The notes below the pieces were generated by a model that saw only the letters and a program-made list of their open reading frames with translations, was not told the origin of the DNA and searched no databases. DNA of 64,000 nucleotides from the NCBI RefSeq assembly GCF_001686925.1, contig NZ_LVEN01000010.1, positions 124,001 to 188,000 of the forward strand, given 5' to 3'. Both the position numbers and the translations under genes were made by a program. Positions within the stretch are counted from its first letter, which is position 1, and every line of letters starts with the position of its first letter. This document shows positions 43,798-53,357 of the stretch, one piece after another. This DNA is from Flavobacterium piscis (lineage in GTDB: Bacteria; Bacteroidota; Bacteroidia; Flavobacteriales; Flavobacteriaceae).

Positions 43798-44388
43798 ATG
43801 TTTACAGGAATTATAGAAACCCTTGGAAGGATTCACGAAATAAAAAAAGAGCAAAGCAATCTTCACGTAACAGTAGAAGCTTCGATTACAAATGAATTAA
43901 AAATAGATCAAAGCGTTTCGCATAACGGAATATGCCTGACGGTTGTCGCGATAAATGACTCCTTTTATACGGTAACTGCTATTGAAGAAACGATTTCAAA
44001 AACAAATATTGGCGACTGGAAGGTTGGCGATATTGTAAATCTGGAAAGAGGAATGAAATTGGGCGACCGCCTTGACGGACATATTGTACAAGGTCATGTT
44101 GACCAAACAGGAACGTGCATTAAAATCGAAGAAGCAAACGGAAGCTGGAATTATACTTTTGAATACGACAAAAACCTCAGTAATATAACTATCGAGAAAG
44201 GTTCTATAACAGTAAACGGAGTAAGCCTTACGGTTGTAAACTCTAAAACAAACGAATTTAGTGTTTCGATCATTCCGTATACTTACGAAAACACCAATTT
44301 TAAAAACTTCAAAGTTGGCACAAAAATAAATCTGGAATTTGATGTAGTTGGAAAATATATCTCAAGACTTTATTCAGTAAACAAATAA
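43798..44388 (+). CDS. ribE: riboflavin synthase
   Basis: 196 residues; dismutates two 6,7-dimethyl-8-ribityllumazine molecules to riboflavin. It is built of two lumazine-synthase-like barrels. The MFTGIIETLGRI start is diagnostic. Barrel 1 has VSHNGICLTVV and barrel 2 has ITVNGVSLTVV, the paired substrate-binding signatures. Normal length. A terminator follows that overlaps the end of the convergent small gene. Confidence 0.96.
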   Translation: MFTGIIETLGRIHEIKKEQSNLHVTVEASITNELKIDQSVSHNGICLTVVAINDSFYTVTAIEETISKTNIGDWKVGDIVNLERGMKLGDRLDGHIVQGHVDQTGTCIKIEEANGSWNYTFEYDKNLSNITIEKGSITVNGVSLTVVNSKTNEFSVSIIPYTYENTNFKNFKVGTKINLEFDVVGKYISRLYSVNK

Positions 44389-44405
44389 ATAGAGAAATCA
44401 TTCAT

Positions 44406-44440
44406 AAAAAAAGCTTCAATTTATATTGAAGCTTTTTTTA
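44406..44440. terminator. bidirectional terminator after ribE
   Basis: AAAAAAGCTTCAAT pairs with ATTGAAGCTTTTTT. The right arm encodes the last codons of the small minus-strand gene. Confidence 0.85.
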
Positions 44441-44678
44441 TTTTATTTTTATATACAATAGTAGTACCTAAAATCAGACCCGCAATTAACAAGAGAAAAA
44501 TATTTTCATCAATTGGCAAATAAATCTTACCCGGTACTGGAAGACAATCTTCACACTCATCATCCTCTAATGCACTTGTCGCATTTTCCGGACTCGGAGG
44601 ATGAACTTCTGCTTTAACACTTGATATCGAAACCAAAACAACAAAAAACAACAAAAAAACTATTCTTATTCCCTTCAT
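44421..44678 (-). CDS. small secreted/membrane-anchored protein, 85 aa
   Basis: Start taken at 44678 (MKGIRIVFLLFF). The N-terminal hydrophobic segment ends in SSVKA, a likely signal peptide cleavage site. A Pro/Glu/Asp-rich stretch with ECEDC follows, then LPIDENIFLLLIAGLILG as a C-terminal membrane helix and a basic end. This P-I-D-x-N plus helix layout is recurrent in small Flavobacteriaceae proteins and looks like a tail anchor. Function unknown. Confidence 0.72.
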   Translation of the reverse strand: MKGIRIVFLLFFVVLVSISSVKAEVHPPSPENATSALEDDECEDCLPVPGKIYLPIDENIFLLLIAGLILGTTIVYKNKIKKASI

Positions 44679-44696
44679 AATTTTAACATGCTGCAT

Positions 44697-45017
44697 TACA
44701 GCAAGGTAGATTGTTAAATTTATTAAAATTTAATATAATTCGCACAAAAACAGGGGCTTAGACGCAAATATTTGACAAAAGTATATGTTTTTTGTAAAAA
44801 AACAAGATTTAAAGCAAAAAACGACCAAAAAAGTAAAAATTACTTTTTAACGTAGGAATAGACCCAAAAAAAAACAAAATATCTTTTAATTATTTATGTA
44901 TTATTTTACAATTTAAAACGTCAACATTAATACATTTCACCACCAAACAACAGCTAATCAATTAACAGCCATGATATTAAAGATTTTTCAGACAAAAAAA
45001 TCATTAAAAAACTCCAA
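44697..45017. other. AT-rich gap without recognised features
   Basis: About 320 bases, very A-rich, between the small secreted gene and the tRNA. Several poly-A runs and no supportable gene or promoter. It would hold the promoter of the 44421 gene. Confidence 0.4.
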
Positions 45018-45054
45018 AAAAAAATGCCTTTACATTTCTGTAAAGGCATTTTTA
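45018..45054 (-). terminator. terminator after tRNA(CAU)
   Basis: AAAATGCCTTTACA pairs with TGTAAAGGCATTTT over 14 bp with flanking A/T runs. Confidence 0.88.
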
Positions 45055-45056
45055 TG

Positions 45057-45130
45057 TGGTCCCACCTGGGCTCGAACCAGGGACCACCTGATTATGAGTC
45101 AGGTGCTCTAACCAGCTGAGCTATAGGACC
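45057..45130 (-). tRNA. tRNA with CAU anticodon (Met elongator or Ile2)
   Basis: 74 bases, CCA not encoded. The acceptor stem GGTCCTA pairs with TGGGACC apart from a G-U pair. The anticodon stem CCTGA/TCAGG encloses the loop CTCATAA. The T-arm is CCTGG/CCAGG around TTCGAGC. CAU could be methionyl or, after lysidine modification, isoleucyl; the identity elements do not decide this by eye. Confidence 0.92.
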
Positions 45131-45276
45131 GGTTTGAGGATGCAATATTACTACTATTTTTAATTCACTCCAAATATTTTGGGATATGATTTGTAATTAA
45201 TTTTAAATAATAGTCAGTCTTTTTAAAACACAATTGATTTTCAATCGATTATTTCAGATTCTTAAAAAATATTTTT

Positions 45277-45681
45277 TTATCTAATTTCCTGGCAAAGCTC
45301 TACTAAAACCCCATTTGTGTTTTTTGGATGCAAAAAAACTACCAATTTATTGTCGGCGCCTTTTTTTGGAACTTCGTTTATCAATACAAAACCTTCATTT
45401 TTTAAACGACTAATTTCAGAATAGATATCTTCGACATCAAAAGCGATATGATGAATCCCTTCTCCTTTTTTTTCTAAAAACTTAGCAATTGGACTTTCCG
45501 GATTTGTTGCCATCAAAAGTTCAATTTTATTGGTTCCTGTTTGAAAAAAAGACGTTAAGACTCCTTCACTCTCCACCGCTTCTTCTTTATAGGACGGAAC
45601 GCCTAATAATTTTTCGAACAAAATAGTAGCATCTTGCATGTTTTTTACCGCGATTCCGATATGCTCAATCTTATTTACCAT
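45277..45681 (-). CDS. mce: methylmalonyl-CoA epimerase
   Basis: 134 residues of the VOC fold, interconverting (R)- and (S)-methylmalonyl-CoA in propionate/succinate metabolism. The family start KIEHIGIAVKNMQDA, the metal-binding His in GIHHIAFDV and Glu in VLVELCQ are present. The mutase genes are not in this window. It lies 11 bases after the stop of the large hypothetical upstream, so it may share its transcript. Confidence 0.93.
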   Translation of the reverse strand: MVNKIEHIGIAVKNMQDATILFEKLLGVPSYKEEAVESEGVLTSFFQTGTNKIELLMATNPESPIAKFLEKKGEGIHHIAFDVEDIYSEISRLKNEGFVLINEVPKKGADNKLVVFLHPKNTNGVLVELCQEIR

Positions 45682-45692
45682 CTTAAATAGAT

Positions 45693-48065
45693 TTACTGAT
45701 TTACATAAGTATTAAAATAACCGCATTCTGCAATTACATCCTGATAGTATTTTGTGTCTGAATACTCTTTTTTCAAAGTTTTAAAACCACTCCATGCTAT
45801 AAAATTAATTTTATCATCATTCGCTTCCCACCAATTTTTCAGATCATTGTACTTATTATTATAATATTCGTTTCGTTCGCATTTTGCCAACATATAGATG
45901 CATTTTGCCTTTTGCTCTTTTGTTGTTGCAGCTTCAAATGCTTTTTGATAATACATTTTAGGAACATCACAATTGGTAATCATTTTTTTCATTGAATCCC
46001 TAAACGAATACGGATTTGAACCGTAACCTACAATACTGGTTTCATAGAAAGTTCTGCCGTTCCCGAAATGGGTTATATTATAGAATGCATTCCCAAGCAA
46101 TAAACTATTCGTATAGACATCTTCTTTTTGTGCCAGTTTATCCTGCATGGCTTTTATGGTATTCAAAAATTCAAGTTGAGAATATTTCTTTTTTTGATAA
46201 GCTGTGTGATCACAATCATGACAATCTTTAATATTCCCGTTAAACGGATTTCCTAAGAAAGTATAGTGCTGAACTGAATCTGTTTGCTGAATAAACGCAA
46301 TCGCTTCAGGAATTTTATTGTTGAATGTGGCCTGAACTGCCTGAAAATTATTAATATCTTTTAATTTGAGATAGTAAATTCCAACCCCAATTTTCTCGAT
46401 CTCAGTTTTATTTGGCTTAGCCAAAAATCCTTTCATATCTAATAAATTCTTCTCGTTATCATAAAAAGCATTCCCTGCACCCCAGTAATACAAATTCGAA
46501 TGAGAATCGCCGCCAAATAACTCCTCCATTACAGGATTTGCTTTTGCTTTGTATAACGTAGCCAAATAATTCTTGCTCCATTGCGCCGCATTTTGATAAC
46601 GGAATTCCTGACCCTTGTACGTTTTTGGAAGTTCCTGATACAACCAATTCAAATCGGCCAGGATTGTTTTTTCGTTTTTATCGGTGAGTTTATCGATTTT
46701 ACTCATGTTATTTACAAAACGAAGTAATCGCAGTTGGTAATTGGCCAATTCGGTTTTTGGCATTGTTTTCTCCGCTTTATTCAAATTAGTATCGGCGGCG
46801 GCATAATCACCTTTTAAAGTTTGCAAATATCCTAATGAAATATCCCATAAATAAGGTTTTTCGGTATTTCCTGCAGCAGCAATTTTAGAAACTAAATCAA
46901 ACGCTTTTGCATTCATTTTAGCTTTATTTGCTTCTCTGTTTTCAGTAACTGTTTGTTTAACCGTTGGCGAATTATAATCGTCAGCATTTGTTTTTACCTC
47001 AAATGAATTATTTATTGCTTGCTCCTGGTTGTTCACCAATCTGGTTAACAAATAGTTTAGATGTTCACTTTTGGGATCTAATTCGTAAATTTTTCCGATG
47101 GCCTGAGCTTCATCTTTATAATAACCATGAATGGCCCAAAGTGCTGCTTTTTCTTTATTGTTTTTTGCCATTGCCAAAGACTTGTTCCAGTCGGCATCGT
47201 TTTGCGGACGAAAGCTATAAGCTGTCACCACACGCAATTCAGGACATTTATCAAATACCTGCGCATACAAATAATTTGAAGTCGAATACTTTTTCTGCTG
47301 ATAGTTTATTCCCGCCACGTAAGAAAGGGCGCGGTAATACAACGTATTTTTCGCTACAGAAGCTTCGGTTTTATTAAAAAACTCAATTGCTTTTTTCTTG
47401 TTGCTGCTGTAAAAATAAGCTTTCATGGCAAGAAACCAATATCTGTTTTTTAGAAATGAATCTGAGGTTGTATTGTAAACATTCTCTATAGACTGAATCA
47501 TTTTTAAATCATCAAAAGTTTTTGCCACAACGGGATCATAACTCCAATAATCATTGTTTATCGAAACTGTTTCTATTTTTTGTGCCAAATACAAAAACTC
47601 GATAAAACTCTTCACTTTTGCATCTTTCAAATCAATCTTTTTACCCCATTTTAATGAAGTCTGATTTTCTTTTTTATTTTTAAAGAAAACATGAAGCTGC
47701 GTAATATCTGTTTTATTTTGAGCCGTTTTTTTCTCAGAAGAATATCTTGGCGTTTCCTCCCCAATTAAAAAATAATTTACGGTTGTCGTATCTATTTTTC
47801 CTTTCAAAAACGTACTCCAATCCGATTTTATATCGTCATTGAATCTTGAATTGTGTTGCGTATCAAAACCAATTCCGTAGAAAACATCGCCGGACAAAAA
47901 AAGCGGCGAATATGATTTGTCAGTAAATGTTTCAGGCGTAAAGTTAGAATTATAACCAAAGAAATCCCAGTCATCTCCGCCTCCACACGCATGAATTATT
48001 CCGTAAACAGAAAGTAAAGCAGCACTAGAAACAAGAAATAACTTGTTTAAAAATATTCTTTTCAT
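45693..48065 (-). CDS. large secreted hypothetical protein with helical repeats, 790 aa
   Basis: Not recognised. A hydrophobic N-terminal segment (LFLVSSAALLSVYGIIHACGGG) could be a lipoprotein signal with the Cys as anchor, or a plain signal peptide. The mature N-terminus is rich in Gly/Asp/Phe/Trp. From about residue 200 the sequence shows TPR-like helix pairs with A/Y/L spacing (ALSYVAGINYQQKKYSTSNY, and so on) to the end. Probably an outer-envelope scaffold or secreted protein. Overlaps the next gene upstream by 41 bases. Confidence 0.75.
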   Translation of the reverse strand: MKRIFLNKLFLVSSAALLSVYGIIHACGGGDDWDFFGYNSNFTPETFTDKSYSPLFLSGDVFYGIGFDTQHNSRFNDDIKSDWSTFLKGKIDTTTVNYFLIGEETPRYSSEKKTAQNKTDITQLHVFFKNKKENQTSLKWGKKIDLKDAKVKSFIEFLYLAQKIETVSINNDYWSYDPVVAKTFDDLKMIQSIENVYNTTSDSFLKNRYWFLAMKAYFYSSNKKKAIEFFNKTEASVAKNTLYYRALSYVAGINYQQKKYSTSNYLYAQVFDKCPELRVVTAYSFRPQNDADWNKSLAMAKNNKEKAALWAIHGYYKDEAQAIGKIYELDPKSEHLNYLLTRLVNNQEQAINNSFEVKTNADDYNSPTVKQTVTENREANKAKMNAKAFDLVSKIAAAGNTEKPYLWDISLGYLQTLKGDYAAADTNLNKAEKTMPKTELANYQLRLLRFVNNMSKIDKLTDKNEKTILADLNWLYQELPKTYKGQEFRYQNAAQWSKNYLATLYKAKANPVMEELFGGDSHSNLYYWGAGNAFYDNEKNLLDMKGFLAKPNKTEIEKIGVGIYYLKLKDINNFQAVQATFNNKIPEAIAFIQQTDSVQHYTFLGNPFNGNIKDCHDCDHTAYQKKKYSQLEFLNTIKAMQDKLAQKEDVYTNSLLLGNAFYNITHFGNGRTFYETSIVGYGSNPYSFRDSMKKMITNCDVPKMYYQKAFEAATTKEQKAKCIYMLAKCERNEYYNNKYNDLKNWWEANDDKINFIAWSGFKTLKKEYSDTKYYQDVIAECGYFNTYVNQ

Positions 48066-49029
48066 AGTTTTTAATATTGAATTCGTCTAAATCGTAAAAT
48101 ATAATTTCCTTTGGGCGCTGAACTAAATTATCATCTAATTCTTCTGCCATTTCTTTTAAATCTTCTGAAGATATGGCTTCTATTTTAAGCAAATCATTTT
48201 CTTCATAATAAGTTCCATTTTTATAATTTGATTTTTTCACCTTAAAAAAGAGACCGTCAAGCGGTTCAAAATTAGCATCTTTTTTAAGTTCTTTCGCATT
48301 GATTTTCGAACGCAATCCAATTACTTTTTGATTCCGGATATGAACTGCCCAGGAATATATGGGCAAAGCAAAATCGAGATGCAGTGGATATTTTTTCAGG
48401 CTAGTTAAGTATTTCCCGGCGATTTTTTTGCTGTAAATCGAATTTAACGAATCCGGCGCAATTGTCCCCATGTTATAATACATTAAAACTCCTGAATCGA
48501 CATTTGGAATTTTAGTCTTTTTAAAATACTTCACCTGATGCAAACGAATTGTTGCCGAAAGTTTTTTCTTCGAAAGTTTTTTAAATTGTTCTATAAATTT
48601 AAGATAATTATCTTTGCTTTTTAATGTCCAATCGCAATCGATTTGAATTTCCTGACAAGAAATTTCATTCTTAGCATTAATTTCTTCGACCAACCGAACG
48701 GTTTTCTGAGCCAAATCATCAATATCAAGATGAGGCAAAGACATGACCTTATTTTGAATAAAAACTACCGGAACTACATTAAAAGCATTACTATTTTCCT
48801 GAAAACGAATGGGACTTATAGGGATTGGTTCTTTGGTTTCCGGATAGAAACCTATGTCGAAATAGCGAATATAAAGCTTACTGACTTCATTATCCTGCAG
48901 GACTTTTTTCTCGGTCTCCGATAATTTAAAGATGGTTTTCCAATAATAAAAAGCTACGACTGGCTTTTCATTTTTACCACAAGAAATCAGTAAAAAAAAC
49001 AATACACCAACGAAAAATCTTTTTGTCAA
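48025..49029 (-). CDS. lipoprotein, TIM-barrel-like hypothetical, 334 aa
   Basis: Signal peptide ending LLISCGKN with the lipid Cys at about residue 17. The body alternates beta-strands and helices; EIQIDCDWTLKSKDNYLKF and LHLDFALPIYSWAVH resemble strand ends of glycoside-hydrolase-like TIM barrels. No catalytic pair can be assigned. It is the first gene of a two-gene unit with the 790-residue protein, whose start overlaps its 3' end by 41 bases. Confidence 0.75.
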   Translation of the reverse strand: MTKRFFVGVLFFLLISCGKNEKPVVAFYYWKTIFKLSETEKKVLQDNEVSKLYIRYFDIGFYPETKEPIPISPIRFQENSNAFNVVPVVFIQNKVMSLPHLDIDDLAQKTVRLVEEINAKNEISCQEIQIDCDWTLKSKDNYLKFIEQFKKLSKKKLSATIRLHQVKYFKKTKIPNVDSGVLMYYNMGTIAPDSLNSIYSKKIAGKYLTSLKKYPLHLDFALPIYSWAVHIRNQKVIGLRSKINAKELKKDANFEPLDGLFFKVKKSNYKNGTYYEENDLLKIEAISSEDLKEMAEELDDNLVQRPKEIIFYDLDEFNIKNYEKNIFKQVISCF

Positions 49030-49054
49030 AACGGGGAAAAATTATATTTAAAAT

Positions 49055-49062
49055 CAAAAGTA
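49055..49062 (-). promoter_or_regulatory. possible -7 box for the 48025 gene
   Basis: TACTTTTG on the minus strand, 26 bases before the ATG. A TTG further upstream is 25 bases off, longer than usual spacing. Confidence 0.35.
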
Positions 49063-49201
49063 AGAAATTATATCGTGGCGGTAATTTCAAATTTAAAAAA
49101 ATTAACCCTTGACGAAAGCTACAAATCCTAATAAATGGATAAAAAATTTCAATTAAAGCAAATATAATCGTTATTTTGTGCAATCAAATTCAGAAAACAT
49201 T

Positions 49202-50890
49202 ATGTTGAAAAACAACTTCAGATATATTTCCTTTTTACTGGTATTTTTAATGTTGAGCTGCGCCAAACGAGGCAGCATTACCGGCGGATTAAAAGACACG
49301 CTTGCTCCGGTTTTAAAATATAGTTCTCCAAAGAACATGAGTACTAATTTTGAAGGAGACGAAATTATTTTAGGATTTGATGAATATGTAAAGCTTAAAA
49401 ACCTGAACAAACAGCTTATTATTTCGCCTCCTATGAAACATGAGCCGTTGATTCTGCCAACAACTGCAAGCAAAGTTATTACGATAAAGATAAAAGATAC
49501 TTTACAGCCTAATACAACGTATAGCTTTAACTTTGGGCAAAGTATTGCAGACAATAATGAAGGAAATGCCATCAATCAGTTTAAGTACATTTTTTCGACA
49601 GGATCTTATATTGATTCGCTTTCTATTAGCGGACAAATTAAAGATGCGTACGAAAAAAATGTAGATAATTTTGTATCTGTAATGCTTTATGAAGTGAATG
49701 ATACTTTTAAAGATTCTGTAATTTACAAACAAAGCCCCCGATACATTACCAACACTTTAGACAGTTTGAGAACTTTTAAATTAGAAAATTTAAAGGCAGG
49801 AAAATATCTGTTGGTAGCACTAAAGGACAAAGGCGGAAACAACAGATACAATCCAAAAGATGATAAAATTGGATTCCTGAAACATTATATAACGGTACCA
49901 AATGACACTGTATTTGAGTTAGAATTATTTAAAGAAGTGCTTCCGCTAAAAACGTTTAAACCTATTCAGGCATCCGGAAACAGATTGTATCTGCCTTATG
50001 AAGGAAAACAAAACTTTAAGGAGTCTAAACCTAAAATTGTACTGAAACACAATAATGAAGTTTTGGAAACGATTGTAACTGCCTTTCCTAAAAAGGATTC
50101 TCTACAAGTTTGGTACAAACCACTAAAAGCAGATTCTTTGTCTATGGAAGTTAGCAGGGACACCTATAATAAACGTTTTTCATTTAAAGTAAAAGACCTG
50201 AAAAAAGACACCTTAAATATTACAGCCGTACAAAACGGAGTTATAAATTTCAGAGACCGTTTTACCTTAGAATCAGCAACACCATTGGTTAAATTTGACA
50301 AATCAAAGATGACCTTAGTCAACAAAGATTCCGTGGCTGTAGACTTTACTACGGAATATGACGAATTCGACCAAAAACTATATGTCGACTTTAAAAAAGA
50401 ACCGGTCGACAAATACAATATGACATTTTTCCCAGGTGCACTGACTGATTTTTATGAGAAAACAAACGACACGCTTGCTTTTAAATTAACTACAAAAGAA
50501 CACGCAGATTACGGAAATCTTGTTTTGAACTTACGAAATGTAAAACGTTTTCCTATAATTGTTGAGATTACGAATAAAAAAGGAGATGTTGTACTCGCAA
50601 GTGCGTATTCTGAAGGAAATACAAAAATCACTTTTGACTTACTGCAGCCTGAATCCTTTACGCTGCGAATAACCTACGATGATAATAAAAACAAAAGGTA
50701 TGACGCTGGAAGTTTCCTAAACAAGACCTATGCTGAGGAAGTGTTTTATTACCAAAAAGAAGTTGATGTAAGAACCAATTGGGATGTAGACGAAACAATC
50801 GATTTAAGCATACCATATAATCCTGAAGTCGAGAAAAAACAACTCGACAAGAAGAAAAAAGAAGACGCCAAAAAAAGAACAGCGTTCTAG
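49202..50890 (+). CDS. Ig-like (Big_5) domain lipoprotein
   Basis: 562 residues from the ATG at 49202; an in-frame GTG at 49178 is less likely. The lipoprotein signal ends MLSCAKRGSITGG. A Big_5-type Ig-like domain follows, with LAPVLKYSSPKNMSTNF, EIILGFDEYVKLKN and NTTYSFNFGQSIADNN. The rest is a series of beta-rich modules and a Lys-rich C-terminus. It is the common Bacteroidota cell-surface Ig-like protein; its ligand is unknown. It converges with the nitrilase gene, overlapping by 4 bases. Confidence 0.88.
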   Translation: MLKNNFRYISFLLVFLMLSCAKRGSITGGLKDTLAPVLKYSSPKNMSTNFEGDEIILGFDEYVKLKNLNKQLIISPPMKHEPLILPTTASKVITIKIKDTLQPNTTYSFNFGQSIADNNEGNAINQFKYIFSTGSYIDSLSISGQIKDAYEKNVDNFVSVMLYEVNDTFKDSVIYKQSPRYITNTLDSLRTFKLENLKAGKYLLVALKDKGGNNRYNPKDDKIGFLKHYITVPNDTVFELELFKEVLPLKTFKPIQASGNRLYLPYEGKQNFKESKPKIVLKHNNEVLETIVTAFPKKDSLQVWYKPLKADSLSMEVSRDTYNKRFSFKVKDLKKDTLNITAVQNGVINFRDRFTLESATPLVKFDKSKMTLVNKDSVAVDFTTEYDEFDQKLYVDFKKEPVDKYNMTFFPGALTDFYEKTNDTLAFKLTTKEHADYGNLVLNLRNVKRFPIIVEITNKKGDVVLASAYSEGNTKITFDLLQPESFTLRITYDDNKNKRYDAGSFLNKTYAEEVFYYQKEVDVRTNWDVDETIDLSIPYNPEVEKKQLDKKKKEDAKKRTAF

Positions 50891-51654
50891 ATTTTAATCT
50901 CAAAAATATCTTTATCATTTAAGAAATCGAGTTTTTTTCGCGTTTCTATCATGGCTTTTTTATCTAATTCAACGATAAAAACAGACTCGGTTTCTTGTGG
51001 TTCCAGAATAAAATTTCCTAAAAAATCAATGACTTGCGAATGCCCAACATGTTCATAATTGTTGGCATCCAGACCTACTCTATTTACGCCTGCGACATAA
51101 CTTAAATTTTCGATTGCTCTTGCTTTTAGTAAAGTATCCCAAGCATTCGTTCTCACTTTAGGCCAATTGGCCACATATAAAAGCAGGTCATAATTTTCGA
51201 CATTTCGGGCAAAAACCGGAAACCTTAAGTCGTAACAAACCTGTAGGCAGATCTTCCAATCCAGATACTCTACAATTACTTTTTCTTTTCCGCTGGTGTA
51301 AAATTGATCTTCTCCTGCAAGCGAAAACAAATGTCGCTTGTCATAATACTCAATTTTGCCTGACGGAAAAACAAACAGCATTCTGTTATAATACTTTTCA
51401 TTCTCAAGAATAATCAAACTTCCCGTAATGGCGAAGTTTTTTTGTTTTGCCAAAGATTGAAGCCAAAGTACGGTTTCACCCTGCATAGTTTCAGCAACTT
51501 CGGGAGCATTCATAGTAAATCCTGTTGAAAACATCTCAGGAAGAACCACCAAATTAACGCTGGAATCGATCTGATTTATCTTCGATTCAAAGCTTTTTCT
51601 GTTTTTAAAAACATCTTCCCAATAAAGATCTGATTGTATAAGTGCGATTTTCAT
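50887..51654 (-). CDS. nitrilase-family omega-amidase
   Basis: 255 residues. The catalytic Glu40 (VLPEMFSTGF), Lys106 (YYDKRHLF) and Cys140 (LQVCYDLRF) match the nitrilase superfamily. The strings EYYDKRHLFSLAGE and QVCYDLRFPVFARN are those of the YafV/Nit2 group, which deaminates 2-oxoglutaramate and 2-oxosuccinamate in a metabolite-repair role. No signal peptide; cytoplasmic. Confidence 0.92.
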   Translation of the reverse strand: MKIALIQSDLYWEDVFKNRKSFESKINQIDSSVNLVVLPEMFSTGFTMNAPEVAETMQGETVLWLQSLAKQKNFAITGSLIILENEKYYNRMLFVFPSGKIEYYDKRHLFSLAGEDQFYTSGKEKVIVEYLDWKICLQVCYDLRFPVFARNVENYDLLLYVANWPKVRTNAWDTLLKARAIENLSYVAGVNRVGLDANNYEHVGHSQVIDFLGNFILEPQETESVFIVELDKKAMIETRKKLDFLNDKDIFEIKI

Positions 51655-51676
51655 TTTATATTTTTTTGGCTTAAAG

Positions 51677-52450
51677 CTAAATAAGAACTAAATCTGGAAA
51701 AGCTGCCTTATAAGCCTTTAACTTTTCGTTTTCCGAATCAACTTCGGTAACGATATAATCAACATCAGATAAACTTGCAATTTTCATTTTTAGCACTGTA
51801 TTGAGTTTTTCGGTAATTGTTATAATTGCTGTTTTTTTTGAGGCCTGAATCATCGCTTTTTTTACTTGTACGGTTTCCCAATCTGAATCAGAATACCCAC
51901 CGTCTACATCTAAAGCATTTGTTCCTAAAATCAATAAATCTGCCTTAATATTTGCCAATTGATGATATACCTCTCCACTCACACACATTTGGCTGTAAGA
52001 CGACACGCTACCCCCAATCATGATGACTTTTATATTAGGTTTATCCAGAAGCTGCACCGCTGTAACAACAGTAATTGTAAAAATAGTAAGATTTAAATCA
52101 TTCGGAATTAATCGAATAAACTCCCTAATCGTAGTTCCCCCATCAAGCAACAATACCATACCATCATGTAGCAAATTCACTGTTTTCTGAGCAATGATTT
52201 GCTTTGACTCGATTTCATATGTTTGATTTGACGATGTATAATGATACCCTTTTGTCATAGCACCACCCTTTACCTTAATCAATAATGATTCTGATTCAAG
52301 TTCATTAATATCGCGTCTAACGGTATCTTCTGAAACACCTAACTTAGCCGAAAGCGTTTCAAAACTTACACGGGTATGGAGGTTAATTTCTTTTAGGATA
52401 TGTTTTTTACGCTCTTCCTTAGTATAATTTACTAATTCACTATCATTCAT
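51677..52450 (-). CDS. DeoR-family transcriptional regulator
   Basis: 257 residues from the ATG at 52450. The N-terminal winged HTH reads VSFETLSAKLGVSEDTVRRDINELE. The effector-binding DeoR C-terminal domain has LLDGGTTIREF and LLILGTNALDVDGGYSDSD, where a sugar phosphate binds in relatives. It represses or activates sugar-phosphate or related operons; the target is not visible here. A terminator separates it from sdhB. Confidence 0.9.
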   Translation of the reverse strand: MNDSELVNYTKEERKKHILKEINLHTRVSFETLSAKLGVSEDTVRRDINELESESLLIKVKGGAMTKGYHYTSSNQTYEIESKQIIAQKTVNLLHDGMVLLLDGGTTIREFIRLIPNDLNLTIFTITVVTAVQLLDKPNIKVIMIGGSVSSYSQMCVSGEVYHQLANIKADLLILGTNALDVDGGYSDSDWETVQVKKAMIQASKKTAIITITEKLNTVLKMKIASLSDVDYIVTEVDSENEKLKAYKAAFPDLVLI

Positions 52451-52506
52451 TAGGATTAATTTTATTGGAGTAAATTTAAGCATTTAATGCAATATTATTG
52501 CAAAAC

Positions 52507-52540
52507 AAAAAACGCATCTGCCATAGCAGATGCGTTTTTA
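52507..52540. terminator. terminator between sdhB and the DeoR gene
   Basis: AAAAACGCATCTGC pairs with GCAGATGCGTTTTT around CATA, a perfect 14-bp stem. Confidence 0.9.
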
Positions 52541-52565
52541 TTATTAAAACTAAATATAATTCAGA

Positions 52566-53312
52566 TTATCCTTTTAAGCTTGCTGCTAAATACTCACGGT
52601 TCATACGCGCGATATTTTCAAGAGAAATTCCTTTTGGACATTCTACTTCACAAGCTCCGGTATTAGTACAGTTACCAAATCCTTCTAAATCCATTTGGTG
52701 TACCATGTTTAATACACGATCAACCGCTTCTACTTTACCTTGAGGTAATAATGCATATTGAGATACTTTCGCAGAAACGAACAACATTGCTGATGAGTTT
52801 TTACAAGTTGCAACACAAGCTCCACAACCAATACAAGCAGCAGCATCAAATGATTTATCTGCATCGTGTTTGTTAATCGGAATTGTATTTGCATCGATTG
52901 TATTTCCCGAAGTATTTACCGAGACAAATCCTCCAGCATGTTGAATTCTGTCAAAAGAACTTCTGTCAACAACTAAATCTTTAATTACAGGGAAAGCTTT
53001 TGCTCTAAATGGCTCAATAAAAATCGTATCACCATCTTTAAACATACGCATGTGCAACTGACAAGTTGTTACTCCTCTGTCTGGTCCGTGCGCTTCTCCG
53101 TTGATGAACAAAGAACACATTCCGCAGATTCCTTCACGACAATCGTGGTCAAATGCTACTGGCTCTTCTCCTTTATTGATCAATTGCTCGTTAAGAACAT
53201 CAAGCATTTCAAGGAAAGACATATCTGGTTCGATTCCGTCGATTGGGTAATCAACAATTCCCCCTTTATCCTGGGCGTTTTTCTGACGCCATATTTTTAA
53301 TGTAAGTTTCAT
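52566..53312 (-). CDS. sdhB: succinate dehydrogenase/fumarate reductase iron-sulfur subunit
   Basis: 248 residues. It carries the [2Fe-2S] ligands in CREGICGMC and the later TTCQLHM, and the ferredoxin-type clusters in [11 protein letters not shown] and [14 protein letters not shown]. It passes electrons from the SdhA flavin to the quinone site. Third gene of sdhCAB on the minus strand; a strong terminator follows. Confidence 0.97.
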   Translation of the reverse strand: MKLTLKIWRQKNAQDKGGIVDYPIDGIEPDMSFLEMLDVLNEQLINKGEEPVAFDHDCREGICGMCSLFINGEAHGPDRGVTTCQLHMRMFKDGDTIFIEPFRAKAFPVIKDLVVDRSSFDRIQHAGGFVSVNTSGNTIDANTIPINKHDADKSFDAAACIGCGACVATCKNSSAMLFVSAKVSQYALLPQGKVEAVDRVLNMVHQMDLEGFGNCTNTGACEVECPKGISLENIARMNREYLAASLKG

Positions 53313-53357
53313 TTTGTATAAGTTTTAAGTATCAAGAAGTCTGAACTTTCTTAAATA

